Below are positions 1 to 11,826 of a stretch of DNA of 64,000 nt, piece by piece; position 1 is the stretch's first letter; the number at the start of each line of letters is the position of its first letter. The stretch covers positions 1,054,001 to 1,118,000 of the forward strand of contig JAUDYN010000009.1 in the NCBI GenBank assembly GCA_030407005.1. Reading direction: 5' to 3'. The stretch is from Desarmillaria ectypa. Its lineage: Eukaryota > Basidiomycota > Agaricomycetes > Agaricales > Physalacriaceae. The notes below the pieces were generated by a model that saw nothing but the letters and a program-made list of their open reading frames with translations, had not been told where the DNA came from and ran no database searches. Position numbers and translations under genes: made by a program.

Positions 1-8
1 CAACCCAT

Positions 9-643
9 ATGATGATACAGGCTTGGGGAAACGAAAATTTCAAACCGCATTCGGAGCGGATGCCATTCATGAACGTGACGCTGACGCACAATGCCTATCC
101 CTATCCATCACCAACTGCTGAGTTGCTGCGTATGTACACGACTATTCAGCATGAGAATATCAAGGAAAATTCTTCACCACATCCATTCGAGTCCAAGGAA
201 GCCCAAGAAAACACCTCTGGAGATCCCCTCGACGTGCTCGGTAGTATCAAGGAGACTTTTATTCATGTCATCCGACCATTACAAGTCGATAAGGCTAACC
301 TGGTGGCAGAGCTGGAGGGTTTCAAGATAAAATCCAAGAGATTGGAGGAGTCGGAGGCGTATCATAGACAGGAGAACTCTCATTTGAGGGCGGAGAGACG
401 GCAGTTAGATGAATCTCTAAAGCAATCGTCGTTGAAAGGTGCCGAGGCCGATCAGAGATTGAAGTTAGCACATCGGATTGTGGAAAAGACGCGGAGAAAC
501 TGGCAGATTCCAAAAACTTGAAGGTGGATGCACGTTCATTTAGGGATCATATATCATTGAATCTAACCTCTCGGTTCATGTTTGCTCTTTTGCGGAATCG
601 AAATGAGGATCATTATCTGAAGAAGGATAGGATTATTGTTTAG
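9..643 (+). pseudogene. Coiled-coil hypothetical protein, probable one-base frameshift
   Basis: I do not recognise the family. The first ATG is at 9, but the frame is open to the window edge, so the gene may begin upstream. Residues about 90-160 are rich in Glu, Lys, Arg and Leu with heptad-like spacing, predicting a coiled coil. The frame stops at 521. However, the next frame carries on the coiled-coil character directly from about 490 (KDAEKLADS, then a basic, Leu-rich tail) to a TAG at 641-643. One extra A in the AAAA run at 484-487 would join the two frames. This is either a real inactivating deletion, a sequencing error, or an intron I cannot place. The extended 3' end overlaps the stop codon of the convergent P450. 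Confidence 0.4.
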
Positions 644-2908
644 TTACGGTGACCTTCAATGGAAGCTGGCCAGCTTCGCCGTTGACAAATGGTTGTAAGG
701 AAGGTGATATGAACCGCTGTATATGAGTACCCGTGTCGTGGAATTCGAATGATCTTATCAAAAGGGCAAGGATGACCTTAACTTCAAGAATTCCTGTTCA
801 TACGAAGCGTCCAGTCAGTCATCCCAATGCGCTATGTATGGTAAAAGATCTCTTACCCAAACGCCATCCAATGCAAAGCCTAGGTCCTTCACAAAAAGTA
901 GCAAGACTACTCCAAGGTCCATTGGGAAGGTTTTCAGCGGGTGGAGTTCCACCCGGGGTTAGCCATCGTTCGGGTTTGAATTCGTGAGCATCCGGCCCCC
1001 AGACATCAGGGTTCACGTTCATCACGGTGAAAGGAAGAACAAACACCTGATAAAGCAGTTAGATGTATCTCCGTCGCTGCTACGCAACCAAGTACAAACC
1101 TGACCAGCCTTGACAGGAAGTGCCGTTATAACTTCGCCATTCGAAAGTCTGATAGGATTTCTGAGAGGGATTACGTCGTCATGGGTAGCTACGCGTTCTG
1201 TCCGAGGAGCTGCTGGGTTTAGCCGAAGACTGACGAAGTGTAGGACATTAGTTCCGTTCTGAAAGCGACTATCAAAATCCATACCCTTCTCGTACCACCG
1301 CATCAAGATAGGGAAGCTTCTGGATGCTCTCATAGTCGAATTCGCCCTCAAAATTTTCGAGTTCGTCACGAAGCTTCGCTTGCTTATCCGGATTTTTAGC
1401 CAAGTCTAACAGAGTGAAGTGGACAACTGAGGAGGATGTTTCATGTCCGACCATCCTATATCAGTCCATCAGTCAACCGCATGAGAACCAATCTAGAGGA
1501 ACTCACAAGAAAGTAGATATCTGAGGATGTCGAAGATAGTCAGCACGAGTTGCAACGCCACACAACATAAAAATAGATGAACTTCACATTTTCCAACAGC
1601 TGACTATCGGTGAGGTATTCGCCTGACCCCTTCTTATTTTTGGCCCATGATTCTCGAACCAAAAGGGAAAACACATCTTTGCCTTCAAGATGATTAGGGT
1701 TCTCAACGTGCTCCTTCAACAGATTACTTGAAAGTCTAAGAGTAATCGCCTTGATAGTGCCGTCGTTCTTCAAAGCCGGTATCGGGAGCTTTGGAATCCA
1801 CGGAAAGATGCTGATCAGGATGGGGAGAAGGAAGCTCAGAAATTTTCGACCATTAACCACATCTTGGTGCCAGGACCTTCGAATAGCCCTCGCATCTTCG
1901 TTGTCATAACCGAAATCGTGCCCAAAGCCGATACGGCCAACGACCTCTAAGCTGTATATTCAGGATTTAAGCTGCAGCATTCAAATATTGCAGAAGAGAG
2001 AGTGAAGCGCACGTGCAAGGGGATATATAATTGTTTACGTTTAGAACGGCAACTCCACCTCGAGCATCAATATCACGCTGGAACTTCTGTACCACCTGGA
2101 CAACTTTAGTATACGCCGAATGACGCTACATTGACTTCGCATACCTTCCCAGCACACTCAAAAACGTCGTCTGCCATACCCTTCACAGCACTGAGGCTAA
2201 CCACCAAAGTTAATTCTCCCACATGAGATTAAGCAATCCGACATACGTGAATGCTGGGGCAACAAGTTTGCGTTGGTGCCTGTGCTCATCGTCTTCGGCC
2301 CACACGAGTCCCCGTCCAATAAAGGATTTGACAATGGGCCGGAAGGCTGGCGCCTTTACTGTGGAAATACGCTTCGTTAACATTCAATCATAGAAAGGAA
2401 GCGCTGGCAAGTGACTGACCATACTGTCCAAAGGTGGTGAGTGGATCTGATCGTATTATTAGCGAACATCTAACTCACCGAATAGGCGTTTTGAAAGATG
2501 TGCGCGACTGCGACATTGTCTACCACGAGGAGCTACCAATGATCTTGTGTCAATATCCGAACCGAATGATGTCAATTCAAAAAGTTTTACTGACCGCATC
2601 ACGTTGAAACAACGCAGCCTTGAATCTGTAGACCTGACCACATGTTTTCGCCCAACGAAGATACCATTCGCAGACTTCGCCTTTGAAAATATTTAGTTCA
2701 TGACCCCAGATCCAACTGGAGTCTTCGGCGGGCTGTATTCGCGTGAACGCGAAGTCGAAGAAATATTGAAGAGTGTCCTCACAGCAATAGGAAGCTTATT
2801 GACGATCGAACGTCTTGAAGATAAGTACCGTGAAATGAATGAGACACAGATGACCAAGCATAAGGAGTACAACAGCAGCGTGGTAGATGAGGAGTTTGTG
2901 ATCTCCAT
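633..2908 (-). CDS. Cytochrome P450 monooxygenase
   Basis: Haem-thiolate monooxygenase, probably ER-anchored. The ATG at 2908 opens a hydrophobic N-terminal anchor (LLLYSLCLVICVSFI). Later exons give an I-helix motif (GHETSSS, near 1430-1450) and the K-helix ExxR (EGLR), which is formed only after removing the 55 bp intron at 1230-1284. They also give a PERW-type segment (FKPERW) and the haem loop FCEGPRLCIG with its Cys ligand near 880. A last intron starts after WRLG. The final exon (ILEVKVILALLIRSFEFHD...) ends at a TAA at 633-635. About ten or more short introns are needed; I did not place all of them. No broken motif is seen, so it looks intact. The CYP family and substrate cannot be assigned. 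No other secondary-metabolism gene lies next to it. Confidence 0.85.
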
Positions 2909-4352
2909 CGCAGAGAGGACTTTAGAAACCACTGAAGTTACGAAGGCATCCTATATATGTTGGAAGCTGCGATTAACTCATCAACCAGAATTCTAGATGA
3001 GGGTCTCGTCCAAGGCCGGTGTAATCTCTTTCCCATCGGACCTTCAGCCTGGTGAAGTTTGCGCGATGATTAGTGCAGGAAATTTATATTGTCCATGTAT
3101 CAGGGCAATCAGGAAGATTTATATCCGCATGTCAACAAGACCCAAGTGATGATTCGAGAATTCTGATATTGAGATTGTGGTCGGGTTGAAAGGGAAAAAA
3201 AACCAGAAGAGGTGCGGTCAAATCCACAGTAGTCTCACAGGAGAAGCAGACGGTAGCAAGAGCAATAAGTAGATAAAGAGAATTTAACTCCCATTGGTAT
3301 GCACAGAGTAAAGACGCCCGCCGTGAGTTGCCTCTCAACGATGATACGAACAGAAATCAGGGCATGAACGCACGCGTGATGACCTAGGGCAATTCCCGTC
3401 GGAACCGCCGCACGGACCCGATCTTCTCTCCCATACTGCCACGAGCCTGGAGTGTCACTTCTCTCGCTTCTTCACATATCCTCCGTGCCCGAGTCTGTTT
3501 TAATTGAATGAAAATGAAGATTGCGACGCCACAGCAATATCTCATCAAACTCAACTACGCTTCAGCTTTTTCTTGGACAGTATCCGAATCTCTTGGTTGT
3601 TAAAATCACTTCGGTCGCGAACCGTTTCGCGTGCAAAGATACAGAGTTGATGTGCAATTAGACGCATGGTCTTGACTCTTGAATATTGCGGTCTGAAAAC
3701 TCACTCCATTCCAAGTCCTTCTCTATGCTTCCCTATGCTCACCTGTTTCACGCAACACAAATCTACGAAACTTGTCGACCCTACCCTTCGTGTTGTAGGC
3801 ATCGCTTTTCCGTGCTTCTGATTGACCCTTTGCTTCTTCCTATATTTCCTCCGAGGACCGGTCAAGATCTCTCTTTTTTGACGACAAACCGCTATATTTG
3901 TCCTTTTTGCAGTCCCTCAATCTTTCTTTGCCCTGTCCATGCTTACGAATTACGTGAATCTGGGCATTTATCTTATATTGCGTTATTGCGAAGTCCCTGC
4001 GCTGATGTCTCGTCGATGGCATCCACAGCAGGATAAGCAATTCATCCTGCATCTTACTGATGGCGATGTGCTAGAGATTGAAGCGTCTACAGGTCGGCCA
4101 TGATCTCACCGGGTCCTGGGGTCTCTGTGAGTATGTGTTATCCCCGCGTGAACTGGAAACGGCTAAAAAGAGTATTCCGACATTTAAAGGCCATCATTGT
4201 ACTCCTGCTTCGCCGATTAACCTGAGAATGTATAATTTATAGCTTCGGAAACATGCGTCTCTCATCAAGTTCGCTTTCCTTATAGAGGACTTCATCGGTT
4301 ATGACTGTCACCACCCAAGACTTGGACCCGTACCCCCTCCCTGCTTGTCGTT
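2909..4352. other. Intergenic region, P450 to DUF6534 gene
   Basis: This 1.4 kb stretch lies upstream of both the P450 (-) and the membrane-protein gene (+), so it should hold both promoters. The longest ORFs (3686-4036 +, 3132-3338 -) have no recognisable motif and low-complexity composition. I see no gene, repeat or RNA here. Confidence 0.5.
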
Positions 4353-6129
4353 ATGTCTGCTTCTGCTTCCATGAACATTTCCTCGGTACTTGGCACGATT
4401 GAGATCGGTGTTATTCTAAATACGTTCCTATTGGGCGTCGTGACCATTCGTATGCTCTTTCGCAATTCATATGGACCTTTTTCTGATACAATTTACAGAG
4501 ATGTTCAGTTACTATAGCGCGCGTTTCAATGATCCTGTGGGCAGTTTCTATTTTTCATGTCAATTAAAGTCTCATGGATTTTTTAGTGGCGAATCCAGTT
4601 CGTTTGAGCTCGCAGCAACCTTGAAAAAATTCTTGAACACTGATGTCGCCTTCAGTATACTTCTATGGTGGGTTTATACCCTTGACGTCGCCTACTCCAT
4701 AATAGCTGTGGAGGTATGTAGATATTTTGACTTGGATCCTACCTCATAAGAATAATTTGACAGATGTTGTGGGTGTATACCGTATCTGGATTTGGGGACT
4801 TCACGGTCCTAGCCTCAGGCCGATGGGAGTACTTCGTATTACCAGTCTTTATTTCAGCGTAAGGAAAGGCTTGTTGTAGCCACCTTATTTTTCTAACCTT
4901 TTATTCCATCAAGCGCATCTGTGCCCGTCCAGGTATTTCCCTCATCGCCTGTCCGCCTATCTGACGACGTCTCACCCTTCTCCTAGTTCTTCTTGGCTTA
5001 CCGAGTGAAAAAACTGCTTCCTCCCAAACTTTCCTTACCAGCATTTATCGGCATCGCTTTGATGTCTACATGCCAGGGTGCCATTGCACTATACATGACC
5101 GTCGCAGCTTTCACGACTGTCTTTGATGCTGCAGGGTGGGGTTCCTATTCGTTTAGTAGGTTAAAATTTAGGCTCAACATGAATTATCCACTACAGTCTC
5201 GCGTCATTCACGAAAATTGGACAGTCGTACACTGCTATCAGTCTCTGTGCAGATGTGTTTATAACGTAAGTACTTCTCTGTTGGTGAAACGTTATCATCT
5301 CACGATTTCTCTGCTAGCGGATCGCTAACAGCGACTCTGCTATCGAAGAGAACTGGTTTCAAGAGTATGTCTCCGTCGCTCGCATTCACATACGTGTTTG
5401 ACCATGTCTAGCTACCGACAACATCGTACTTCGAATTATCTTGACGTCCATTGAGACCGCCATTCCAGTGACTGTATTTGGAGTGAGCTCGCCCTATTTC
5501 GAGGTGTCCTGGAACACTCACGACATTTCTGTAGATCGGTCATTTGGTCGCAGTGGTACGCTTCATCGGCTGATATATTAGCTACCCGTCTCATGTCTCC
5601 TCGCAGAACACAGGATCAACCTCTGGCATTGCTGAGCTTTTCGTTATTCCTGTTGGTACGTCAACGATCTGGTCTTTCAGCTGTATATATCCCGATCATC
5701 TTCCTGTATAGCTCGCCTCTACACGTAAGTCAGAACAATGTTATTCCTAGAATCACCTTTCACAAGATTTATGATCTAGCAATACCCTATTGGTGGTAGG
5801 TTGCATTCTCTTCCCGAATTATTAGTCTTAGACTCGGGTTCACTTTCAGACACTGAATTCGAGGGCGCAAGTTCGTGCCCAACTCAGTAGCAACTCTCAC
5901 AATACTGGAAACAACGTCAACCTCATCAACAGTACCTTCAATCACGCGCGAGGCGTATGTTTATTCAATCTGCGACCTTTCATTTGTCTCACTACTGAAT
6001 CAGGCCCAGGTTCGGATACAAGTTGAAGAGGGTATCGTTATGAAAGACTTTCAGTTGTCCAAAGGTGACGTTGCCGGCGTTGTTGGTAGCCATGGCAGTC
6101 AGGGTGATGTTAAAGTCGACGCTATTTAG
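4353..6129 (+). CDS. DUF6534-type seven-helix membrane protein
   Basis: Member of the large mushroom-specific membrane protein family annotated as DUF6534; function unknown, sometimes likened to receptors. The ATG at 4353 starts MSASASMNISSVLGTIEIG, the typical N-terminus with a first helix (IGVILNTFLLGVV). Later exons give further hydrophobic helices: LLWWVYTLDVAYSIIAVE, the segment around 4765-4860 (SGFGDFTVLASGRWEYFVLPVF), and SLPAFIGIALMSTCQGAIAL around 5030. The penultimate coding stretch (LNSRAQVRAQL near 5855-5885) matches the conserved cytosolic end after the last helix. The intron at about 5957-6002 is inferred because removing it restores an RIQV-type tail. The stop is TAG at 6127-6129; if that intron is retained, the stop is near 6025. 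At least six short introns are needed. It appears intact. Confidence 0.75.
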
Positions 6130-7044
6130 CGCCGGCATGCTATGCTGCAGACATCCGTCAGAAAAGGGTGTAGTTTATTCTGATGTCATTAGGACTACCC
6201 TGAGGTTTAGCTCAGGAACACTTATTATTAATGGTGCATGTGTAGAACACGTACACTAATAAGTAGCGGCGGGTGCTACCCTGTGCTACCTTTGACCTTT
6301 TATTGGTCGGGAATAGGTTTGCCATACGGTATTACACGCGGCTAAAATCATTGCAGAACGTAGACACTGATATGACTGTCGCATATACGAGGGATAGAGA
6401 TGCAAGATATATGGATGAAAATCAGAAGGATCGTTTAGCGCCCACAAGGAAAGTATGAAATACAGATCTACTCACCTTTTGGCTGGCCCCATCTTTCCGT
6501 CGTATGACTTATCGGGTGATGTTGTAGATATGCCGAATGTCCGTCGCCTTGTGTAGATCAATCACAAGGGAAGTTAACGACCAGGAAGAGTGATGGAACA
6601 GACTAGCGGTCTGATTTTCGCGTATGCGACCACCGGTGAACCCTTACAACAATATTGTGGTTCCCTGCTACTTGCCGTTTGCCCTTTCTACTCGGACACA
6701 GTGATTCCATACCAGCGCTTCTCCCAGATCGAGAATCTCATGTTTCCCCCTTTGTCCGTCCTCGGGGGATTCGACAGGTCCCAAGTCAGAGACTCATTAA
6801 TATGGTACAGGCAACCTGAGTCGCTGGTGATAGTATGGCCAAGATCTGAGAAGCTTATCCCACTTGCGGTGGGAAGGAAATGTAACCCGGATGGTAGTGG
6901 TAGGCACAGCCGCTTCTCATTGTACAGCGACAAATCTATCGGTAGCTTACCCAAGACGCAGTTTATGATATTGAATATATTCAGATGTTCTAGTATGTTA
7001 AGTACATAGAGTCCGTGAAAAACAAAATGACATATCGAAAACGC
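6130..7044. other. Intergenic region between convergent genes
   Basis: About 0.9 kb between the 3' ends of the DUF6534 gene and TFIIE beta. A 139-codon open frame (6590-7009 +) has no motif, and its antisense is also partly open. I do not call it a gene. No repeat or RNA seen. Confidence 0.4.
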
Positions 7045-8756
7045 TCATTTTCCCGGTACCACGAAATCCCGCGACAGATCTATTTCTCCCTTCAAATGCG
7101 TATTGGTGAGGCGGATTTGTCGCTGACGTGGTGCCCCTCCCTTCTTGCCCTTCTTCTTGCTTGGTGCCTTGGCGGGAGCAGCCTGACTTGCTGTAACTTG
7201 TAAACCCTCTATGCCTCGGCGATGAGAAGCAAAATAAGGGCCTGAAAAAGAAAAACTTGCCAGTCGCGAGTTGTCTAGTCAGATCCACATCATCAGGCAC
7301 CTTCAACTCGTGCCACAGATCCATGAACTCTACCCTCCCATCGATTAGCATAGTCTCAGCAGTGTAGTGCTCGTAGAGTGAGAAGAGACCGAAGATGTAG
7401 GCTCTCCAACCAGTCTGTCTACGGTCCGGTCCCGGGCTAAGTGGAGACGACGCTCTGAGCCCTTAATCATTTAGGAACTGAACTTGCATCAGACAGGCCT
7501 AGGTTCAGTTCCTACATGATTGTTTAAAGAAAGTGCATTTCAAATTTATGAAAACCTACATTTGTCTAGGCTTGAACGTTCAACAGCCTATGCAGGTCCA
7601 CATGCATACCTGGTCCCAAAGTTCGAAACCGGACCGCAGACAACCAGATCATTGTGCACAACGCTTTTCTCAGTCAGGAAATTCGCGTCATAGTTTGCAA
7701 CCCCGGACGCTCCTAGCTCGCGACTGTTTCGCATCGGTCAAAATGCAGGGCAAAGGACTCTGGGATACGTCAGATTCGCACGGACCGGCAGTGCCGACGT
7801 ATGCTGCTGCGTCCCCAGATGCTTGTCTGTTCTGTGCGAGATCTGATGCATTTTGCCTGACCCGAAACAGAGGCGATCAAGGTGTGTCCAATCTTCAACA
7901 TATGTCACGAGGAAGACCGTGACCAACCGCTCCAGCTCGACATGTTCCTCCAGAAAGGGAAAAACGAGAAAGGACGAGAAAGGACGATAACACACCTTTC
8001 TCGACTTGCGTGCCGCCGCTTTCTTCATCTGGTTTTATCTCATTCCAGAAAACCATCTTTAACTGGCCATCCTTAGCTGTCCGAATCACTAGCACCTCGC
8101 CATCTTTTTCCAGTTCTTCGATAGCAGCTGGCGCTTCCTTCCACGCTTCTTTCAAGTCACGGACGGCTATGCCTCCGCCTTTCCGTGTGCGTCGTTGTAT
8201 TTCAGTGAGAAGAGAAGCTTTGTTACGAAAGTTAAACTCATGCTGTTTGGAGAGTGTCGTCAGTTATACGACCCATGAAAGCTCCTGACGGACCTTGTAG
8301 CTATACAAGTCTGTCTTTGGGTCCCAAAGAACACGATCATGAGATTTGAACTTTTCGAGAAGAACACGGTCCGTGTCAAGCGGTGTATTTGTGAGAATTG
8401 CTAGATCTTGGAGTCGCATTGGATTTGGTGTCGACTAGGCGAACTCAGTAGTAGAATGACAAGGTAAATTGGTGGCATACTTTAAGGTGGTTGACAGCAT
8501 AGACTAGTTGGGTGTTGACATGTACGCCTGTGCCTGTATCCGCAGGCTGGGAGTATACGATATCTGGAGGACAATCGTTGGACAAAATAAGGATATGAAA
8601 CGAAGCTAGCGCACTTGATTTGGGCCTCTTCTTCTTTGGAGAGGGCTGAGCCGGAGGCTGGGAGTCGAGCGGTGGAGGCTGGGAGTGCCATGATGTATAA
8701 TCCTGTCTTTTCAGCGTAGATTTGAAGGCTGCTGTATCCTTTGCGAGCTTGGACAT
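7045..8756 (-). CDS. TFA2: Transcription initiation factor TFIIE subunit beta
   Basis: Small subunit of TFIIE, which joins the RNA polymerase II pre-initiation complex and helps recruit TFIIH. The ATG at 8756 (MSKLAKDTAAFKSTLKRQD) is chosen over the upstream in-frame non-ATG codon. A Pro/Lys-rich linker (PSPKKKRPKSS) follows, then the winged-helix core (NTQLVYAVNHLK, then HEFNFRNKASLL near 8225). Next comes the very conserved block at about 8000-8150 (KEAWKEAPAAIEELEKDGE and MVFWNEIKPDEESGG). The C-terminal part is FMDLWHELKVPDDVDL at 7270-7329 and a basic Lys/Gly tail ending LTNTHLKGEIDLSRDF, stop at 7045-7047. The intron between VEK and EFMDL spans 7330-7995 (666 bp), more than ten times longer than its neighbours. 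The gene is divergent with PAN3. Confidence 0.9.
7330..7995 (-). other. Unusually long intron in the TFIIE beta gene
   Basis: The donor GTGTGT (starting at 7995) follows codon VEK plus G. The acceptor ...GGTAG ends at 7330. Joining gives the family sequence VEKEFMDLWHEL, so both sites are well supported. All other introns seen in the window are about 45-110 bp. The intron contains open frames on both strands (7533-7922 +, 7738-8028 -) with no recognised family, a near-perfect inverted repeat at 7465-7521, and short tandem copies of GAGAAAGGAC around 7964-7985. An insertion into an ordinary intron is likely. Confidence 0.6.
7465..7521. repeat. Inverted repeat (21-nt arms, 15-nt loop)
   Basis: The left arm (7465-7485, AATCATTTAGGAACTGAACTT up to one base) pairs with the right arm (7501-7521) at 19 of 21 positions, with loop gcatcagacaggcct. 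The two mismatches are at arm positions 7 and 20. It lies inside the long TFIIE beta intron and would form a hairpin in the transcript. It may be the end of an inserted element. I see no matching second copy in the window. Confidence 0.6.
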
Positions 8757-8936
8757 GAAGGCAGGAGTCAAGGAGTAGTCGGTCCCGGTTTGCGATTACA
8801 TAACCACGATAACCACGTGGACTCGCATAACATTTGGACATCGTCGAATGCTTTGTGTCGCTGACTGACTCCCAGTCGCGCTGGACAGCATTGTGGCGTC
8901 CAGTTCTATTGCCTTTCTTCCTTATTTCTCTTCGTT
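8757..8936. promoter_or_regulatory. Divergent promoter, TFIIE beta / PAN3
   Basis: Only 180 bp separate the two start codons. The region contains an E-box CACGTG at 8814-8819, a common bHLH or bZIP binding core, and pyrimidine-rich tracts ahead of PAN3. Shared regulation is an inference. Confidence 0.4.
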
Positions 8937-11559
8937 ATGGCTTTCTTTTCTCGCCCGCAGTCGTCGTCGGCCGTCAAGATTGTGAATCCTAACACCCAGG
9001 ACGAACTGAGACCTCAGTCACGCAAGGGTCAGTCTGTTCTTGTGGTAACTGGCTCCCACCAACCAGATCATCTTAGATTCGGTGCAACGACAATGTAGGA
9101 ATATTATGATTTTTGGGTAGGTGCCGTTGTTGCGATTCTATTGCTGTCCTTATCCTATGCAGCTCTTGTAAATATCAAGACAAGGGATGCACGTATTACC
9201 ATCCACCTGTGAGTGACCTACCTGCTTCGTTAGATGGATTATCGACGTTTGATAGACGCCGGACACGCCCAAACCTACGTACGTACCCTTACTCTATGTC
9301 TTTCAGCGGCAGTTTATCTCTCAATCCAGTCCTCGGTCGGAATCTCCTGCTATTGGTTCACTTACTGCACAAGCCGTCAATGCTCCCGTATTTGTACCCA
9401 AGGCCGCTACCGCCTCTGTTCAGGCTCCCCAGGCCACATCGCCGCCGCCGCTATCTGCTTCGCGCCAGTCGTCTGTTGCATCGTGAGTCATTTCTTCGTA
9501 TATCACGCATGTCTGATCCTATCCAAGGCCCTCTCCTCCGTCTCCCGTACTACAAACCGATTATCAGGATTTCCAGCCTCAGGATGCGTACGATAATTAC
9601 CCGTACAGCGGAGACCTGTCCATTGATAGTCTGACGAATCAGATGGCAGATGTACGGCGTACATGCTCTCCCACTGTATTCGTACTGATTCCCATTCCAG
9701 CTTGACTCTCAATTCTATGATGTTGGTGGAGTTGATGCTTCTTACTATTCCGGTCCTCCTGACCTTTACATACGTGAACCTGTACGTGGGTTTCCTTCCC
9801 AGAGTAGGTTTTTCGCTGATTGGGCTGTACAGTTGAATTATCATCTCTATACGAACACTATTCCTCCCGCATTCGTTTCTACCCATTCCGATAGTCACTT
9901 CGTTCCTTCATCCGCTGACCTCAGCCAAGTGCTTCAGACTCGAAGCGAAACTATACGCGGTGCCCCTGCACCTGGTTTGAACTTGCCAGAGGACCTGCAA
10001 GGTTATCACACTCTTGTTCCTCTTGAATCCAGTGCTGCCAATGAACGCCGCAAGTTTGGGAGCTGGTATTCCACTGTATACCGTGCTATCAATTCCACAG
10101 ACGGTGCACCTTACGCCTTGCGAAGAGTGGAGAGTGCGTACTTTATACTAGATGGGAGACTCCATTCTTATCGACATTCATAGATTACCGCCTGATGCAT
10201 CAGTCTGCTTTCACCGCCATTGAGGCCTGGTCACGCATTCGACATCCTAATATCGTTCTTGTTCGTGAAGCATTCACAACACGCGCTTTTGGTGATAGCT
10301 CTCTTGTCGTAGCTTATGCATATCATGCTGGTGCAAAAACCCTCTACGACGCTCACTTCAAACCACAACCCCCGACCATCCAACCATCTTTTATGCATAG
10401 TCGTTCTCATATCCAACTTCAGCCGATAGCGATCCCAGAGCGCACAGTTTGGTCATATATCGTTCAGATCGCTTCTGCAATCAAGAAGGTCCATGAAGCA
10501 GGACTCGCAGTGCGAATGATCGATGTTTCCAAAATATTAGTCACAGGCAAGAATCGGTAATGATAGCCCTCCCTTATCAACTCTGCCACTTCTCACACAT
10601 CTTTTTCAGCATTCGGATAAGCTCTTGCGGAATTGTAGATGTTCTGACGTACGACGCTCAGCAGGACATACATCTGTTGCAACTTGAAGATCTGTCAATG
10701 TTTGGTCGACTCATCATTGCTCTCTGTTGTATAAATGCGTCGGCTGCCTCTGGGAGTAACTTTCAGAAAAGTCTTGAGATGATGGCACAGACATATAGTC
10801 CTGAAATTAAGAACGTGGCCTTGTTCTTGATCAGCAAGAATAATCCTCATCGAGTGCGTGTCTCCTTGTTTTAACGGGTCTCGCGCCTCTGACTACGTTT
10901 TAGAACATTGTTACTGTCTTTGATATCATCCATAACAAAGTCGTTGCTGAGATGGACGACGCCCTGGAGCAAGTGTCGTCTAAAACCTTACCTGTTTCGT
11001 TGCTTATCTGTTTTCCAGAGCGACAGATCGACTTGAGAACGAGCTTATGGGAGAGCTGGAAAATGCGAGGCTCGTGCGGTTGCTATGCAAGTTTGGTTTT
11101 ATTAACGAACGACCAGAGTGAGTCTCGTCCTGAACATGATGATGGTACTTGTCTCAACATTGGAAGGTTCGCTCGTGATCCTCGTTGGTCTGAAACTGGC
11201 GATCGCTACATCATCAAACTCTTCCGCGATTATGTCTTCCACCAACTTGATGAGAACGGCAATCCTGTCACCAACCTCTCGCATGTCTTGACTTGCTTGA
11301 ACAAGGTGGCTTGTGTCGTCTTGTTTCCTTCAGATTTCGATACTCATAAGACCTTCTGTATAGCTAGATGCTGGGTCGGAAGAGAAACTCATGTTGATTG
11401 CTCCAGACGAACAAAGTTGCTTGGTCGTGAGTTATAAGGAGATCAAATCGTGCGTCGAGGCGGCTTTCAGGTATGCGCCGTTGCGATATGTCTTATACCT
11501 GGCTGATCTAGGGTTGCAGCGATCTTGCTCGGGCTGGAAGTAGCGGCTACAGAATGTGA
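8937..11559 (+). CDS. PAN3: PAN2-PAN3 deadenylation complex subunit PAN3
   Basis: Regulatory subunit of the Pan2-Pan3 poly(A) nuclease. It binds poly(A)/Pab1 and recruits the Pan2 exonuclease for mRNA tail shortening. The ATG at 8937 reads MAFFSRPQSSSAVKIVNPN. A CCCH zinc finger (Cys, then GSCKYQDKGCTYYH) is built across an intron near 9115-9165. A Ser/Pro-rich linker follows, including a PAM2-like region. The pseudokinase domain covers about 10040-10860 (VYRAINSTDGAPYALRRVE, AWSRIRHPNIVLVREAF, IASAIKKVHEAGLAV). The C-terminal knob is ARLVRLLCKFGFINERPEF, DRYIIKLFRDYVFHQLDENG and HVLTCLNKLDAGSEEKLML. The last intron starts at 11480; the joined end (AAFSDLARAGSSGYRM) stops with TGA at 11557-11559. 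About seven introns; no lesion seen. Confidence 0.93.
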
Positions 11560-11826
11560 TACCTGATAAAGTCGTGGAACATTATCGGAAAAAATAGGTA
11601 GAATTAGAAAAAAGACTCGGAAAATGACAAAAAAATGCTTGTCTTGCTTCACATAATATGTACTTGAGAGACAGGGCAAGACTTTTCAGCACGAATCGTG
11701 ATCTATAGCCTTCCTGAGAGTCATCATAGGGTCTACTAAGCGAGGTAGCGAGGAAAGTGTTCAACGGACTCGGAATTTGAAATCTTGCACCTTATCCCAC
11801 AACCCTCACATCCTGCTGCCGTCGTA

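Noticed and set aside
6590..7009. 139-codon open frame on the plus strand
   Set aside because: Starts at a non-ATG/ATG pair with no motif, and the antisense strand is equally open. It lies in the tail-to-tail gap.
7610..7640. B-box-like AGTTCGAAACC, possible tRNA
   Set aside because: No A box at the right distance and no cloverleaf or acceptor stem could be drawn.
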